Numbered from the stretch's first letter, positions 36,901 to 47,107 are shown. The stretch is 64,000 bases of DNA from Spirochaetia bacterium UBA6919 (GCA_002450905.1 DKAT01000015.1:5650-69649); one strand, 5' to 3'. Translations and numbers: made by a program. Notes: generated by a model from the letters alone, not told the origin.

Positions 36901-37860
36901 TTAAGACCTTGATTCACTTAAGTTTAATAATTCGGGAGTTTGCAAGAAATCATGGATAGAGGATTTTATACCTGATATATCAGTGGGATAGAACCATTTA
37001 GTGTTTTCCATATGGTTAAATAATGTCCACTGACGTTTTGCGAATCGTCGGGTGTCCCTTTTGAAAAGCCGTATCGTTTCGGGCAGACCAGTCATGCCAT
37101 TGAGGTGATTATAGAAATGTTTATATCCTATTGCCTGCATGGATTGGTGATGTAGGTTGAGTCCTTCGTCTATGAGTGCTTGTACCTCATTAATCAGCCC
37201 ATTATTTATAATTTCATTGCACCGTTGGTCAATTCTGTGGTATAATTCCTGACGATCCATAGTGAGCCCTATTTGTATAAAGTTATATTGAGAATTTTTT
37301 TTCTGAGATGACCAAAATTGTGATAAGGGCTTTGATGTCATTTCGTAGACCTCGAGAGCACGGATAATCCTTTTTTTATCATTGGGATGAATTTTATCAG
37401 CTGAATTGGGGTCAATACTTGATAATCGTTGGTGCAATAAGTATAATCCATTGTTCTGAACTTCAGACTCCAGATGGGAGCGTATCTCTGGGTTTGCTGA
37501 AGGTCCTTTAAAGAGTCCATCGATAAGTGTTTTGAAATAGAATCCTGTTCCCCCTACGATGAAAGGGATTTTACCGCGATGAATAATTTCCGGGATTAAT
37601 TGATTGCAGTGGTTAAGAAATTCCTGGACTGTGTACGAAGATGTTGGGGGTAGAATGTCAATGAGGTGATGTGGGACAAGATTTCTCTCTTCTATTGAGA
37701 TTTTAGCGGTACCTATATCCATATTTCTATAGATTTGCATGGAATCTGCACTGATGATTTCTCCGATATTCCTTGCTAATTCAATAGAGAGATTAGATTT
37801 TCCACAAGCAGTGGGTCCATAGATTAAAATTACTTTAGGAGGCTCAAAACTATTTTTCAT
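36901..37860 (-). CDS. miaA: tRNA dimethylallyltransferase
   Basis: Attaches a dimethylallyl group to A37 of tRNAs reading UNN codons. The P-loop GPTACGKS (residues about 15-22), SADSMQIYRNMDIGTAKI, PHHLIDI and VGGTGFYFKTLIDGL are the family blocks; QAIGYKHFYNH and RFAKRQWTLF follow in the C-terminal half. The 319-residue length is normal. The start overlaps yicC by four bases, and the stop is one base before manC. Confidence 0.96.
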   Translation of the reverse strand: MKNSFEPPKVILIYGPTACGKSNLSIELARNIGEIISADSMQIYRNMDIGTAKISIEERNLVPHHLIDILPPTSSYTVQEFLNHCNQLIPEIIHRGKIPFIVGGTGFYFKTLIDGLFKGPSANPEIRSHLESEVQNNGLYLLHQRLSSIDPNSADKIHPNDKKRIIRALEVYEMTSKPLSQFWSSQKKNSQYNFIQIGLTMDRQELYHRIDQRCNEIINNGLINEVQALIDEGLNLHHQSMQAIGYKHFYNHLNGMTGLPETIRLFKRDTRRFAKRQWTLFNHMENTKWFYPTDISGIKSSIHDFLQTPELLNLSESRS

Positions 37861-38723
37861 TCGATATTTCGGATTTGCTCCTTGATTTGTTCCAGGGTAT
37901 TTTTCATATTTATGATATGAGTTGATACGACATGCTGATTGATCTTGTTGCCTATGGTATTCATTTCGCGTAGAATCTCCTGAGTGAGGAATTCCAGTTT
38001 TCTACCCACCTGATCTTCTGTGTGGATTATGTGATCAAATTGGTTTAAGTGGTGATTCAGTCTTTCAATCTCCTCGTTTACATCCATTTTAGATGCAAGA
38101 ATACCCGCTTCCATGAGAACCCTTTGTTCATCGTAAGTATTATTTAAAAGATCTTTTAATTTCGATTTTATTTTATCGATATAGGGTTCTATACTTTGGG
38201 GGATAAGTTCTTTGACTTGTTTGAAATCATTTTGGATATTGTTGTAAAGCTCTTCTATATTATGAAGGGTTGATGTTCCTTCGAGTTTTTTTTGTGCGGA
38301 TAAGGTGTTCAGGGCTTTATCAAGGTATGGTTGAATAAGGTTCCATATTTTTTCTAAATCTCGATCAGATTGAATATTGAGAATACTTTCTGTATTGATG
38401 AAATGATTTAATTGAATATTATCCTGCAGTTTTAACTCATCGATAATTTGTTGATAAACATTGAAATAAGCCTTTGTGAGGGGAAGATTTAATGAGATAT
38501 TGATACTTGGGTTAAGATCAATTATTTTTATAACTAATTTAATTTTACCCCGTTTTGCATGATCAGAAACCTGTTGTTTGATTATTTGATCGTAGGATAA
38601 AAAATAACTGGGGCAGTCAATGTAGATATCAAGAAAACGGCTATTTAATGATTGGATTTCAATGGATATCTGGTAATTGTCGATAATTTCCTCGATATAG
38701 GCATATCCTGTCATACTGAGCAT
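37857..38723 (-). CDS. YicC-family endoribonuclease
   Basis: A 288-residue protein beginning MLSMTGYAYIEE, the standard YicC opening. NSRFLDIYIDCP is the conserved N-terminal block, and the C-terminal DUF1732 part has EQRVLMEAGILASKMDVNEE and GRKLEFLTQEILREMNTIGNK. YicC proteins form ring-like ribonucleases acting on RNA. It is the first gene of the yicC-miaA-manC set and lies back to back with ctaA across a 174-nt gap, which must contain both promoters. Confidence 0.93.
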   Translation of the reverse strand: MLSMTGYAYIEEIIDNYQISIEIQSLNSRFLDIYIDCPSYFLSYDQIIKQQVSDHAKRGKIKLVIKIIDLNPSINISLNLPLTKAYFNVYQQIIDELKLQDNIQLNHFINTESILNIQSDRDLEKIWNLIQPYLDKALNTLSAQKKLEGTSTLHNIEELYNNIQNDFKQVKELIPQSIEPYIDKIKSKLKDLLNNTYDEQRVLMEAGILASKMDVNEEIERLNHHLNQFDHIIHTEDQVGRKLEFLTQEILREMNTIGNKINQHVVSTHIINMKNTLEQIKEQIRNIE

Positions 38724-38897
38724 ATTGGTACTATTTTCCTGACAATTAATTTGTATAAAAATAATATAATAACCTGAAATAGAACAATATTTTATTTAAA
38801 TCGGAGTTGATTTAATTGATATCATTGAAAATTGGATAAGGATTGATTATTTTTAGCGGATTATATTAAGAATGACATGTTATTGAAAGGAAAATAT

Positions 38898-39992
38898 ATG
38901 GATATTGATACTTTACATCATCGAATAGCGAAATGGCTTATTGTTTGTGCTGTGACAGTAGTTCTTATTATGATGCTGGGTGCTGCAACACGTCTTACGG
39001 GATCTGGATTGTCAATTGTTTATATTACAATATTTCATGGCGTTATTCCCCCGACAAGTGATACGGAATGGAATGATATTTTTGAGCAGTATAAAAAAAC
39101 CCCTCAATATGAAACAACTTACCGAAAACAGATGTCATTGGGTGATTTTAAGTCTATATTCTGGCTGGAATATCTTCATCGGCTTGTTGCGAGAGTATTG
39201 GCGGTAGTAATATTCCTCATCCCATTTTTATATTTTCTAATAAGATATTATTTTATACACAAGATTCTCTCTACGAAAATTATTTTACAAATTGTCTTGA
39301 TGTTTGTTTTGGGCGGCTTACAGGCGATTATCGGATGGATCATGGTGAAAAGTGGCTTAAGTCCATCAACGGCACACATTCATGGGGATACGGTGAGTGT
39401 GAGTCCTTATCGGCTTGTGATTCATATGGGGCTGGCAGTTATTATATATTCCTATATTTTATGGGTTATTGCTAAGTTATGGAAGAATCCACAGGAAGAA
39501 CAGGTTCAGGCAGATTATAATAGTTTGAAGAAGATAAGTTTATTGATTACAGTCATATTATTCATCGCGATTATTTCAGGAGCATTTTTAGCAGGTATTC
39601 AGGGCGGGACTATATATCAAAGCTTCCCACTGATGCATGGATATTTAATACCACCGGATTATTTTAGCCCTAATTATAGCTTTATAAGAAACTTCTTTGA
39701 GAACAAAACCGCAGTCCAGTTCCACCACAGGGTATTGACGATATTGTCCCTTATCCTGATCATTGCCTTCTGGTGTTATTCCAGACGATTTAAATTAAGT
39801 AGAGGATTCAGATTATTATTCAATGGATTCCTTGGTGCTGGTCTGATTCAAATTATTTTGGGTATAGTCACCCTATTGTCTTTCATACCCAGGGACTTAT
39901 TTACGGTATACATAGCTAGTATTCATCAGGGAGGAGGAATAATTCTATTCACTGTTTCTTTACTGATATTATTTAAATTAAAGAGGTTATGA
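38898..39992 (+). CDS. ctaA: Heme A synthase (COX15/CtaA type)
   Basis: Oxidises heme O to heme A for aa3-type cytochrome oxidases, in the cytoplasmic membrane. The protein has eight predicted membrane helices. Motifs AATRLTGSGLSI, YLHRLVARVLAVV, VIHMGLAVIIYS, VQFHHRVLTI and SIHQGGGI contain the four heme-ligand or conserved histidines. The long soluble loop between helix 1 and 2 with the TPQYE segment is that of the alphaproteobacterial/mitochondrial (type 2) enzymes, not the Bacillus type. AAAGGA lies before the ATG at 38898; an earlier in-frame ATG at 38877 adds seven residues. No heme O synthase or oxidase subunit gene is in the window. Confidence 0.93.
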   Translation: MDIDTLHHRIAKWLIVCAVTVVLIMMLGAATRLTGSGLSIVYITIFHGVIPPTSDTEWNDIFEQYKKTPQYETTYRKQMSLGDFKSIFWLEYLHRLVARVLAVVIFLIPFLYFLIRYYFIHKILSTKIILQIVLMFVLGGLQAIIGWIMVKSGLSPSTAHIHGDTVSVSPYRLVIHMGLAVIIYSYILWVIAKLWKNPQEEQVQADYNSLKKISLLITVILFIAIISGAFLAGIQGGTIYQSFPLMHGYLIPPDYFSPNYSFIRNFFENKTAVQFHHRVLTILSLILIIAFWCYSRRFKLSRGFRLLFNGFLGAGLIQIILGIVTLLSFIPRDLFTVYIASIHQGGGIILFTVSLLILFKLKRL

Positions 39993-40039
39993 CAAAAAAG
40001 ACTTTTTAATTTTAATTTATTTATTATTATTAATTCAGT

Positions 40040-40918
40040 ATGGTATTATTAAATAAGGAACAGAAAACAGCACTTATATTCTTAATTATCTCTTTCACAA
40101 TAGGTTTTGTCCTAAAAGAGGTGATTAATGTCTCTTTTGATGAGAAAACTGTGAGTGTAAATAATATAATCTCAGATCAAGGGGAATATTCCTCACTAAT
40201 ATCTTTAAAATTGCATAAGAAAATCAAGGTGTCCATTCAGGGAGCTGTTAAAAATCCTGGTGAGTATGAGATCCGAAGAGGTACAAGATATTTTGATCTC
40301 ATTGAATTAGCTGGTGGTATAACTGATGAAGCAGATGAGTCCCGTATAAAAAAAAATTATTACCTAAAAAATAATGATGAATATTACGTTCCCTATAAAA
40401 AATCTCATAAGTATAGTCGATATAAATATGATAAATGGATAGAAATAGAAATCTCAGGAGCTATCCAATCCCCTGGAAAATATCGCGTCAGGAAGGGTAC
40501 ACGGTATTTTGAATTAATTAAGTTAGCAGGTGGGTTAACACAGAATGCTGATAAAAAGAAAATTAGAAAGAATTATTACTTAAAAGACGGACAGTCCTTT
40601 TATATCAAACCCTTGAAATTCAGAACAAAACAGGACTACAATGAAGAATTTCGCACTCCAAATTCCGATAATAAAAATAAATTTGTAACAAAACATGAAA
40701 ATATATATAAAACTCCTGTGAGAAAGGATAAAAAAATCGAAGTTGAAATCAGAGGCGCAGTAAGAAAGCCAGGAGTATATACAATGGTCTATGGATCCCG
40801 ATTCAATGATCTGGTAAGCATCTCTGGTGGATATTTAATCAATGCAAGAAAACAATATAGAAATAATTATTTATTGAAAGACGGGGATAGTTATTATATC
40901 CCATATAATAAAAAATGA
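40040..40918 (+). CDS. Triple SLBB-domain secreted protein
   Basis: An N-terminal hydrophobic segment (TALIFLIISFTIGFVLKEVI) anchors or exports this 292-residue protein. It is followed by three repeats of about 60-70 residues, each beginning with GAV/GAI-x-x-PG-x-Y (GAVKNPGEYEIRRGTRYFDL, GAIQSPGKYRVRKGTRYFEL, GAVRKPGVYTMVYGSRFNDL) and ending NNYYLK-D-x-Y-x-x-PY. These are SLBB modules as in ComEA and polysaccharide-export proteins. They bind sugars or related ligands. The absence of a helix-hairpin-helix at the end separates it from ComEA. Its position before an acidic protein gives little functional clue. Confidence 0.85.
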   Translation: MVLLNKEQKTALIFLIISFTIGFVLKEVINVSFDEKTVSVNNIISDQGEYSSLISLKLHKKIKVSIQGAVKNPGEYEIRRGTRYFDLIELAGGITDEADESRIKKNYYLKNNDEYYVPYKKSHKYSRYKYDKWIEIEISGAIQSPGKYRVRKGTRYFELIKLAGGLTQNADKKKIRKNYYLKDGQSFYIKPLKFRTKQDYNEEFRTPNSDNKNKFVTKHENIYKTPVRKDKKIEVEIRGAVRKPGVYTMVYGSRFNDLVSISGGYLINARKQYRNNYLLKDGDSYYIPYNKK

Positions 40919-40941
40919 TTTGACGAAATAAGGACGACATT

Positions 40942-42582
40942 ATGGCTGAGGAAATCAAACAAACTACTGTTAGTAAGGAAGGCTTTGAAATCAAACCTGA
41001 TTTAACTGAAATACCTATCCTATCGTTTGATGAAGAATTAAAAGATGATTTTGATGAATCTATGCTGGAAGGAGAAGAAGCGATTATCGATTTTGTTGAA
41101 GAAGATGAATCGATTATGGAAGATATTGAAGATAGCCAATCTATAATTGATGAAATAGATAACGAGTCTGATCAGGATTTCATGTCGTCTACACAAGAAA
41201 TTGAAGAGGTGGTTGATTTTATAGATGAATCAGTAAAGATAGATCCTGATATTAATCATCACCTTGATGGCCATCTGGATATATCTGAGGAAGATCATGA
41301 TTCCGATGATTTTAACAAAGTTCATGTCATGAATGATGAGAATGAAACTGAAAATACTGATAATAAAGAATATAACCAGCTTAAAGTAGATCCAGATATA
41401 GTTGAAACACCTCCTGGTTCAATCAATGAAGAGAATCAGACCGAGCAAAATAATACCATTCAAGATGATGCCATGATCGACGAGATGATAACTCTGGATG
41501 ATACAGATATAACCGATGTTGAAGAAGAGGAAGATGAGGTATTTAAGAATTTTAATTTTATGGAAAATGGAGGTAATCATGATTTTCAGCAATCAAATGA
41601 TACTTCTGAAGAAAACGATATTGTATTAATTATTGAAGATGAGATTTATGAGGCTAATAATGAAGATATTTACAACCCTGAATTATCAAATCTTAAACAT
41701 GAGCCAGTAATTGAAGAAAATATAGACATCCCAATTCTTCCGGGTGAAAGTTTACAGGATGATAAAAATGAATTTGATGATCAAAACCGTTTAAACATTC
41801 ATGATGATGTCAATGAGGAATTTATCCAATTCACTGAAGAGGATTTTGATGAACACCATATGAAAATGAATATTCCTTTAGAACAAATTGACAAAAAAGA
41901 GATTCACCAAGAAGATGACATGGTATATCTAGAAGACGATATGATTTTAGGTTCAGAAAATCATATAATTAACAATTTGCAATATGACAGTTTACCAAAT
42001 AGTGGTTTAAGTGATGATTATGAAGAAGAATTGATTATTGATAATTCAACAGATGATATCAGTGATGATATTATAAGTGAACTTGTTGGAGAAGTCCATC
42101 TCAAAGAAGATGAGGGTCTTCTTGAAAGTCTGTCTCTAAAAGATGATGAGATTGATCTAAGTCCTGAAATAAAGCCAGATATACCTCCTTTTGACGAAAA
42201 TATAACTAATGTTCATAAGGAAATGATAATTAATCTTGATGAAGATGATTCTGATTCACATCTTGATTATGTTCTCCTTGAGGAAAAACATCTTGAAATA
42301 TTGCCAGAAAAACAAATAGAGGTGGATAATCATCAAATTCAATCACAAGTTATTGATGAAAAAATATCTGAAAATATTATCACAGATGACAAAAACTTAC
42401 CTCAAACAGAAGAAATTAAATTAGATGTTTCTGTAACTGATTCACAAAAAGAAGAAATAAAAGAAATTTTAAAATATATGGATACTTTATTTGCAGATTT
42501 GCCGACAGAGAAAATTAAAGAATTTGCTAATTCAAAATACTATGAACTATATAACAAAATCTTCGATGAACTAGGGATTTAA
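40942..42582 (+). CDS. Long acidic, probably disordered protein
   Basis: The 546 residues consist mostly of D, E, I and N in low-complexity order, for example EEDESIMEDIEDSQSIIDEI. Only the last 50 residues look folded: a helical region EEIKEILKYMDTLFADLPTEKI followed by SKYYELYNKIFDELGI. Similar C-terminal tails occur in spirochaete proteins of unknown role. It shares the strong acidity and absence of lysine runs with the N-terminal half of the 1375-residue protein at 6135-10262. The stop is directly followed by the next start, so it is coupled to the GAF-like gene. No catalytic motif is visible. Confidence 0.75.
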   Translation: MAEEIKQTTVSKEGFEIKPDLTEIPILSFDEELKDDFDESMLEGEEAIIDFVEEDESIMEDIEDSQSIIDEIDNESDQDFMSSTQEIEEVVDFIDESVKIDPDINHHLDGHLDISEEDHDSDDFNKVHVMNDENETENTDNKEYNQLKVDPDIVETPPGSINEENQTEQNNTIQDDAMIDEMITLDDTDITDVEEEEDEVFKNFNFMENGGNHDFQQSNDTSEENDIVLIIEDEIYEANNEDIYNPELSNLKHEPVIEENIDIPILPGESLQDDKNEFDDQNRLNIHDDVNEEFIQFTEEDFDEHHMKMNIPLEQIDKKEIHQEDDMVYLEDDMILGSENHIINNLQYDSLPNSGLSDDYEEELIIDNSTDDISDDIISELVGEVHLKEDEGLLESLSLKDDEIDLSPEIKPDIPPFDENITNVHKEMIINLDEDDSDSHLDYVLLEEKHLEILPEKQIEVDNHQIQSQVIDEKISENIITDDKNLPQTEEIKLDVSVTDSQKEEIKEILKYMDTLFADLPTEKIKEFANSKYYELYNKIFDELGI

Positions 42583-43206
42583 ATGGGATTACGTGACCAG
42601 GCTAATTTTCTGACTATGAGTCTTCGTGAGAAAGCATTATTTATTTTAGAAAAAGAAGCAAAAGAAGAAAGTTATTTAATATGTTCAAATATCGTTGATC
42701 TTTCTAATAATTCATTTCCTACACAAATAAATGAATCTATTAAGAATTTTATTATGGCTTGCATTGATCAATTTGAACTAGGGGATATAATTTTAATTCA
42801 ATTAAATACCCCAGGAATTCCTTCAAAAGTATATATTCATGAAAAAAATAAAAAATCTACTATTATCCAAAAAGAACTAGATATTCCCATTGGTGATTTT
42901 GATTTATTTTTAGAATCAGAACAATTATCTGCCCCACAAAATATTTCTAAACATAATCAAAAAAGGAAATCACTTAGCGATTCCCTCCAATCTTTATTAG
43001 ATCAATATGATGTTGAGCAATTGATTACTCTTGTGTCAAATAAAAAAACCGTTGCACTTTTATTTGTTGGGAAATTAAAACCTACAAAACCTTTTACCGC
43101 TGTTGAACTTAATCTTCTTCAATTCATATCCATTTTCGGTGGAAATCTTTTAAAAAACAATATTGAGTGCGAGAATTGTCAAAATAAATTATCAGTAGAG
43201 AAGTAA
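42583..43206 (+). CDS. GAF-like domain protein, 207 aa
   Basis: Follows the acidic gene without a gap. The N-terminal half has a helix and strands (GDIILIQLNTPGIPSKVYI). The C-terminal segment VALLFVGKLKPTKPFTAVEL, followed by NLLQFISIFGGNLLKN, has the shape of the last strands and helix of a GAF domain. A short cysteine pair (CENC) ends the protein. Ligand unknown. The operon with the acidic protein and the DUF115 protein suggests a shared pathway, possibly in motility or surface glycosylation; that is inferred from context only. Confidence 0.5.
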   Translation: MGLRDQANFLTMSLREKALFILEKEAKEESYLICSNIVDLSNNSFPTQINESIKNFIMACIDQFELGDIILIQLNTPGIPSKVYIHEKNKKSTIIQKELDIPIGDFDLFLESEQLSAPQNISKHNQKRKSLSDSLQSLLDQYDVEQLITLVSNKKTVALLFVGKLKPTKPFTAVELNLLQFISIFGGNLLKNNIECENCQNKLSVEK

Positions 43207-43308
43207 ATTGGTAATAAATTTGGATGAAATGAATATCATCTAACTCATACCCGATATCTTGATAAAATTATTCAGTTCTTATATGTTAGTAAGATTCCTG
43301 GAAAAAAT

Positions 43309-44937
43309 ATGATCCAAGAAAAGACTTTTTTTCAATTACAAACTTCAAAAAACGGACTTCCAATCTTAAAATATAAAGATATTTGTCTCCATAGCCCATA
43401 TGATCCAGTACGTGATGCTCAAAAAAGTTTATCCAGTCTTGATTTTAAAAATAAAAAGATCATAATAATCTATGGACTGGCACTTGGTTATCATGTTGAA
43501 TATATCCTTAATCTTAATTTAAAATCACAAATAATTGTTATTGAGAAAAATCCTGAAATCATAGAATATTTAAAAAAATCTCATCGTCTTGATATATTTA
43601 GAAATCATATCCATCTCTTTGTGGATGATTTAAAGACCTTAGAAAATTCACTTGATTTCCTTATTGAAGAGCAAAGTGCTGATAATATTATCCAGTGGGA
43701 TCATAAGCCATCACTAAGTATTGGTGAGGAATATTATAATCAGGCTAAATTTTGTGTGAATAAAATATTAAAAATTAAATTACAAAGTTATATAACAACA
43801 CTTGGATTTTCTAAAAGATGGCATGAAAATATATTAAAAAACTTAAAATATATAAGACATTTTTATAAGTTAAACAAAAAACTAGATGTCCCGGTATTCA
43901 TAATAGGAAGTGGACCTGGTTTAGATGATCATCTGCGACATCTTCCTAGCCTGAAAAATTATGGAATTATTATTGCCCTGGCTCCAGTATTTCACCATTT
44001 AATAAAACAGGGTATAGATCCCCATTTTGTCATATCAACAGACGCAGGTATTGCTAATCGAATTCATCATCTTCCTGATAATTCAAGTATTTCAAAAACA
44101 ATTCTTGTAACGTCACTTTCCGTATCTTCTTATATTTTTAAAACATGGAAAGGAGATATTTTAATAATCAACCAGAAGCTCCCCCTTGAGGATTATTTAT
44201 TAGATAATACAATGGAAATCCCCATGAAAGGAACAGTTTTTATAAGTTCTTTTGAACTAGCAAAACAAATATCTTCAGGGCCTATTATACTTTTGGGACT
44301 TGATTTTGCTTATCATAAAGGAAAATATCATTTTTGTGAAAACAACATGGAAAAGATTTTTTTATTCAAATCAAATAAATTAAACAATTTTGATAATCAG
44401 CTTCATCAATTTCTCCAAAGATTTCAAAAAGTAATTTTAAAGGGATATTATAACGATGATATATTAACAAATTCATCTATGGAAAGTTATCTTAATTATT
44501 TTCAACACGAAGTGCAACTTACAAAAAATAAAATATATTCTATGGATTCTCATGGAGCATTTATTAAAGGGGTAACTTTAATAACATTCAATAAATTATT
44601 TGGAATATTAAATACTCTTTCCCAACCTTTATCGCCAGAAATGATTATCAAAAAAACAGATTCATCTGCTATAAAAGTATTTCAAGATAAAATTAAATCT
44701 CTATTAAATGAATATCAGAATCTGAAAAAAGATATTGAATTAAAATCAGAAGTTACTGAAGGCGATCTGGTAGAAAATATGTATTATTCAAAGCCATTTC
44801 GAGATGTCTTACAAATGAGTTTATGTAGGATTTTCAAGAATAAATTACCTGTTAATGAAATATATTCTGAAGTATCCTCCTCACTGAATCGATCAATCAA
44901 TTATATATTGAAATATCTTACATTAAATACCAAATAA
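43309..44937 (+). CDS. DUF115 motility accessory factor (MptE-like)
   Basis: A 542-residue protein of the MAF/flag10 family. The central Rossmann-like domain has IIGSGPGLDDHLRHLP, then IIIALAPVFHHLIKQGIDPH and FVISTDAG, the usual DUF115 run. An N-terminal domain of about 180 residues (with IIYGLALGYHVEYIL) and a helical C-terminus frame it. In Campylobacter and Helicobacter, related proteins transfer or supply pseudaminic or legionaminic acids to flagellin. In spirochaetes the relatives are of unknown substrate. The 3' end overlaps the convergent mlaE gene by 15 nt. Confidence 0.85.
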   Translation: MIQEKTFFQLQTSKNGLPILKYKDICLHSPYDPVRDAQKSLSSLDFKNKKIIIIYGLALGYHVEYILNLNLKSQIIVIEKNPEIIEYLKKSHRLDIFRNHIHLFVDDLKTLENSLDFLIEEQSADNIIQWDHKPSLSIGEEYYNQAKFCVNKILKIKLQSYITTLGFSKRWHENILKNLKYIRHFYKLNKKLDVPVFIIGSGPGLDDHLRHLPSLKNYGIIIALAPVFHHLIKQGIDPHFVISTDAGIANRIHHLPDNSSISKTILVTSLSVSSYIFKTWKGDILIINQKLPLEDYLLDNTMEIPMKGTVFISSFELAKQISSGPIILLGLDFAYHKGKYHFCENNMEKIFLFKSNKLNNFDNQLHQFLQRFQKVILKGYYNDDILTNSSMESYLNYFQHEVQLTKNKIYSMDSHGAFIKGVTLITFNKLFGILNTLSQPLSPEMIIKKTDSSAIKVFQDKIKSLLNEYQNLKKDIELKSEVTEGDLVENMYYSKPFRDVLQMSLCRIFKNKLPVNEIYSEVSSSLNRSINYILKYLTLNTK

Positions 44938-45714
44938 ATTGATCATCAAATTATTTAAAAAATAATCTGCAACAATAATACTTATGCTTGAGACAACTAC
45001 GGCTTTTGTTGTCGCTTTCCCAACACCTACGGCTCCACCAAATGTTTTGAACCCCTCATAACAACTTATAATTGCCATGATCCCGCCAAAAAATGCTGAT
45101 TTGATAAGACCACCTAGTATATCATACATATTTACATAGGTTGCAAGTCGCTCTAAATACAATTCACTATTTTGATTAAAATTATATACTGCAACCAGAG
45201 ATCCCCCAAAAATACCAATTACATTTGCTATCATAGCTAATAATGGAAACATTGTTACTGCTGCAATCAGCCTGGGAACAACGAGATATTGTATTGGATT
45301 GGCAGATAAAGTAACAAGAGCATCAATCTGTTCTGTCACTTTCATAGTTCCTAATTCAGCAGCAATAGCAGAACCTATCCTTCCTGTTACCATCAGTGAA
45401 GTCAATGATGGACCAAGTTCTCTTACAAAGGATAATCCTACTACTCCTCCAAGAAATTGGGAAGATCCCTGTAATTTTTTTTCTAAGGTAAATCCAAACT
45501 GTAATGCTAATACCATCCCAACTGCAAAAGCTGTTCCAAAAGCAACAGGAATGGAATTATATCCAATCTTAACCATCTGATCAAGAAGATTTTTAAATGA
45601 AAAAGGTTTTTTAAATGTGAATAAGAGTGCCTGGAAGGCTATCATACTAACCTCTCCCAGTCTTATAAATAGAAATATGATTTGACTTCCGAATTTCTCA
45701 ATAATTTTTTTCAT
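44923..45714 (-). CDS. mlaE: MlaE-family lipid transport permease
   Basis: Inner-membrane permease of an Mla/Mce-type phospholipid transport system, which keeps outer-membrane lipid asymmetry. About 263 residues with five or six membrane helices. The family block LGTMKVTEQIDALVTL is present, with GRIGSAIAAELG before it and ISCYEGFKTFGGAVGVGKAT near the C-terminus. An in-frame TTG two codons upstream exists; I use the ATG at 45714. The ATPase (MlaF) and MlaD partners are not in the window. The gene reads towards DUF115 and overlaps it by 15 nt. Confidence 0.93.
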   Translation of the reverse strand: MKKIIEKFGSQIIFLFIRLGEVSMIAFQALLFTFKKPFSFKNLLDQMVKIGYNSIPVAFGTAFAVGMVLALQFGFTLEKKLQGSSQFLGGVVGLSFVRELGPSLTSLMVTGRIGSAIAAELGTMKVTEQIDALVTLSANPIQYLVVPRLIAAVTMFPLLAMIANVIGIFGGSLVAVYNFNQNSELYLERLATYVNMYDILGGLIKSAFFGGIMAIISCYEGFKTFGGAVGVGKATTKAVVVSSISIIVADYFLNNLMINLFGI

Positions 45715-46241
45715 AACCAAATATTACTTTTCAAGTGTTTTATATGAACAGAGTATTTTAATCGATTATCTAAAACATATTTATTACATATACTCTATAA
45801 TCTTGATTATATCTATCGTAAGAAATGGGAAGAAATATCAACACAATAAAAAATATTTTGGAAAGTATCACTCAATAACTGGATAGAAATAATAATTTTA
45901 ATATTTTCAATTATATTAAAGAATAAGTTAATTCTAATTAAAAAATCATCAACATAGCATTTTTAAAAAGAAAATTATAAGAAAATTTATGTAATCTTTA
46001 CACAATATGTGGAAAAATTAACCTATTTATACTATAATCTGACTATATCAGGTTTGAAGAATAAAAACAATTTTCTATAGATTATGATTTAAAAATTATT
46101 TATTATATTTGAATGTATGGCATAATTATTGATTATAAATTATCAGAAATATAATTAAAATAAAACTATTTTAGTTTATTTATAAATTCTCTATAAAAAT
46201 CATGAAAGAAACTCTAAAAGAATATAAACTTGGGACATAAT
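45715..46241. other. About 520-nt divergent gap between mlaE and cheR
   Basis: Very AT-rich. It must contain the promoters of mlaE (minus) and of the chemotaxis operon (plus). A TATAAT-like box is at 46033-46038, with only a poor TGGAAA 17 nt upstream. I see no small gene, repeat or sigma-28-type promoter sequence. Confidence 0.4.
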
Positions 46242-47081
46242 ATGAATTATACAATGATAACCAATGAAATCACTGATAAAGATTTCAAGAAGTTTAGTGA
46301 TTTGATATATCGCGAAAGTGGAATCCACCTGAAAGATGAGAAAAAATCTCTTATTAATTCTAGACTAGGAAAAGTTCTCAGACAGCGAAATCTTAATTCC
46401 TATACAGATTACTATAATCTAATAGTCAATGACAACACTGGAAATGAGATTATTCAGCTTCTTGATCTTGTTTCAACAAATAAAACATTTTTTTTCAGAG
46501 AATATAATCATTTTGAATATTTGAACTCGAAAATTATTCCTGATATTACGAGAAATAATGAAAAATCTCACCAAATCGATATTTGGAGCGCAGGATGTTC
46601 ATCAGGGGAAGAAGCCTATAGTTTGGCTATCACTCTAAAGGAGTTTTTTAAAACATCAATGGATTGGTTTATCAAGATTACGGCGACAGATATCTCTACA
46701 ATAGTTCTATCCAAAGCACAAAATGGGATCTACCATCAAAGTGAATTTGAAAACGTCTCGGATCATCTCATTAAAAAATATTTCCAGTATGGGGTAGAAC
46801 ACTGGGATGGTTATTTAAGGGTAAAAAAAGAATTAAAATCTATTATCCAGTTTCAGAGGTTCAACCTCCTAGATAAATTTAATAGCCTGAGAAAGTTTGA
46901 TGTTATTTTTTGTCGAAATGTACTGATATACTTTGATAAAGATACGCAGCAGTCTATTATCTCTAAATTTGCTGAACAGTTAAACCCCAAAGGATATCTC
47001 ATCGTTGGACATTCTGAAAGCCTTTTTAATATTAAACACAATTTAATTTATATTAAACCTACAATCTATCAGAAGAATTGA
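46242..47081 (+). CDS. cheR: Chemotaxis protein methyltransferase CheR
   Basis: Adds methyl groups to glutamates on chemoreceptors. The N-terminal helical domain is followed by the SAM-binding motif IDIWSAGCSSGEEAYSLA, ITATDIS, the post-motif DVIFCRNVLIYFDKDTQ and GYLIVGHSESL. About 279 residues, normal for the family. The frame begins with a TTG at 46230, but the ATG at 46242 is a more likely start. First gene of an eight-gene chemotaxis operon. It lacks the TPR or pentapeptide tail of some CheR proteins. Confidence 0.96.
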   Translation: MNYTMITNEITDKDFKKFSDLIYRESGIHLKDEKKSLINSRLGKVLRQRNLNSYTDYYNLIVNDNTGNEIIQLLDLVSTNKTFFFREYNHFEYLNSKIIPDITRNNEKSHQIDIWSAGCSSGEEAYSLAITLKEFFKTSMDWFIKITATDISTIVLSKAQNGIYHQSEFENVSDHLIKKYFQYGVEHWDGYLRVKKELKSIIQFQRFNLLDKFNSLRKFDVIFCRNVLIYFDKDTQQSIISKFAEQLNPKGYLIVGHSESLFNIKHNLIYIKPTIYQKN

Positions 47082-47107
47082 TGATTGTTTAAAATAAGAG
47101 TATAAAA

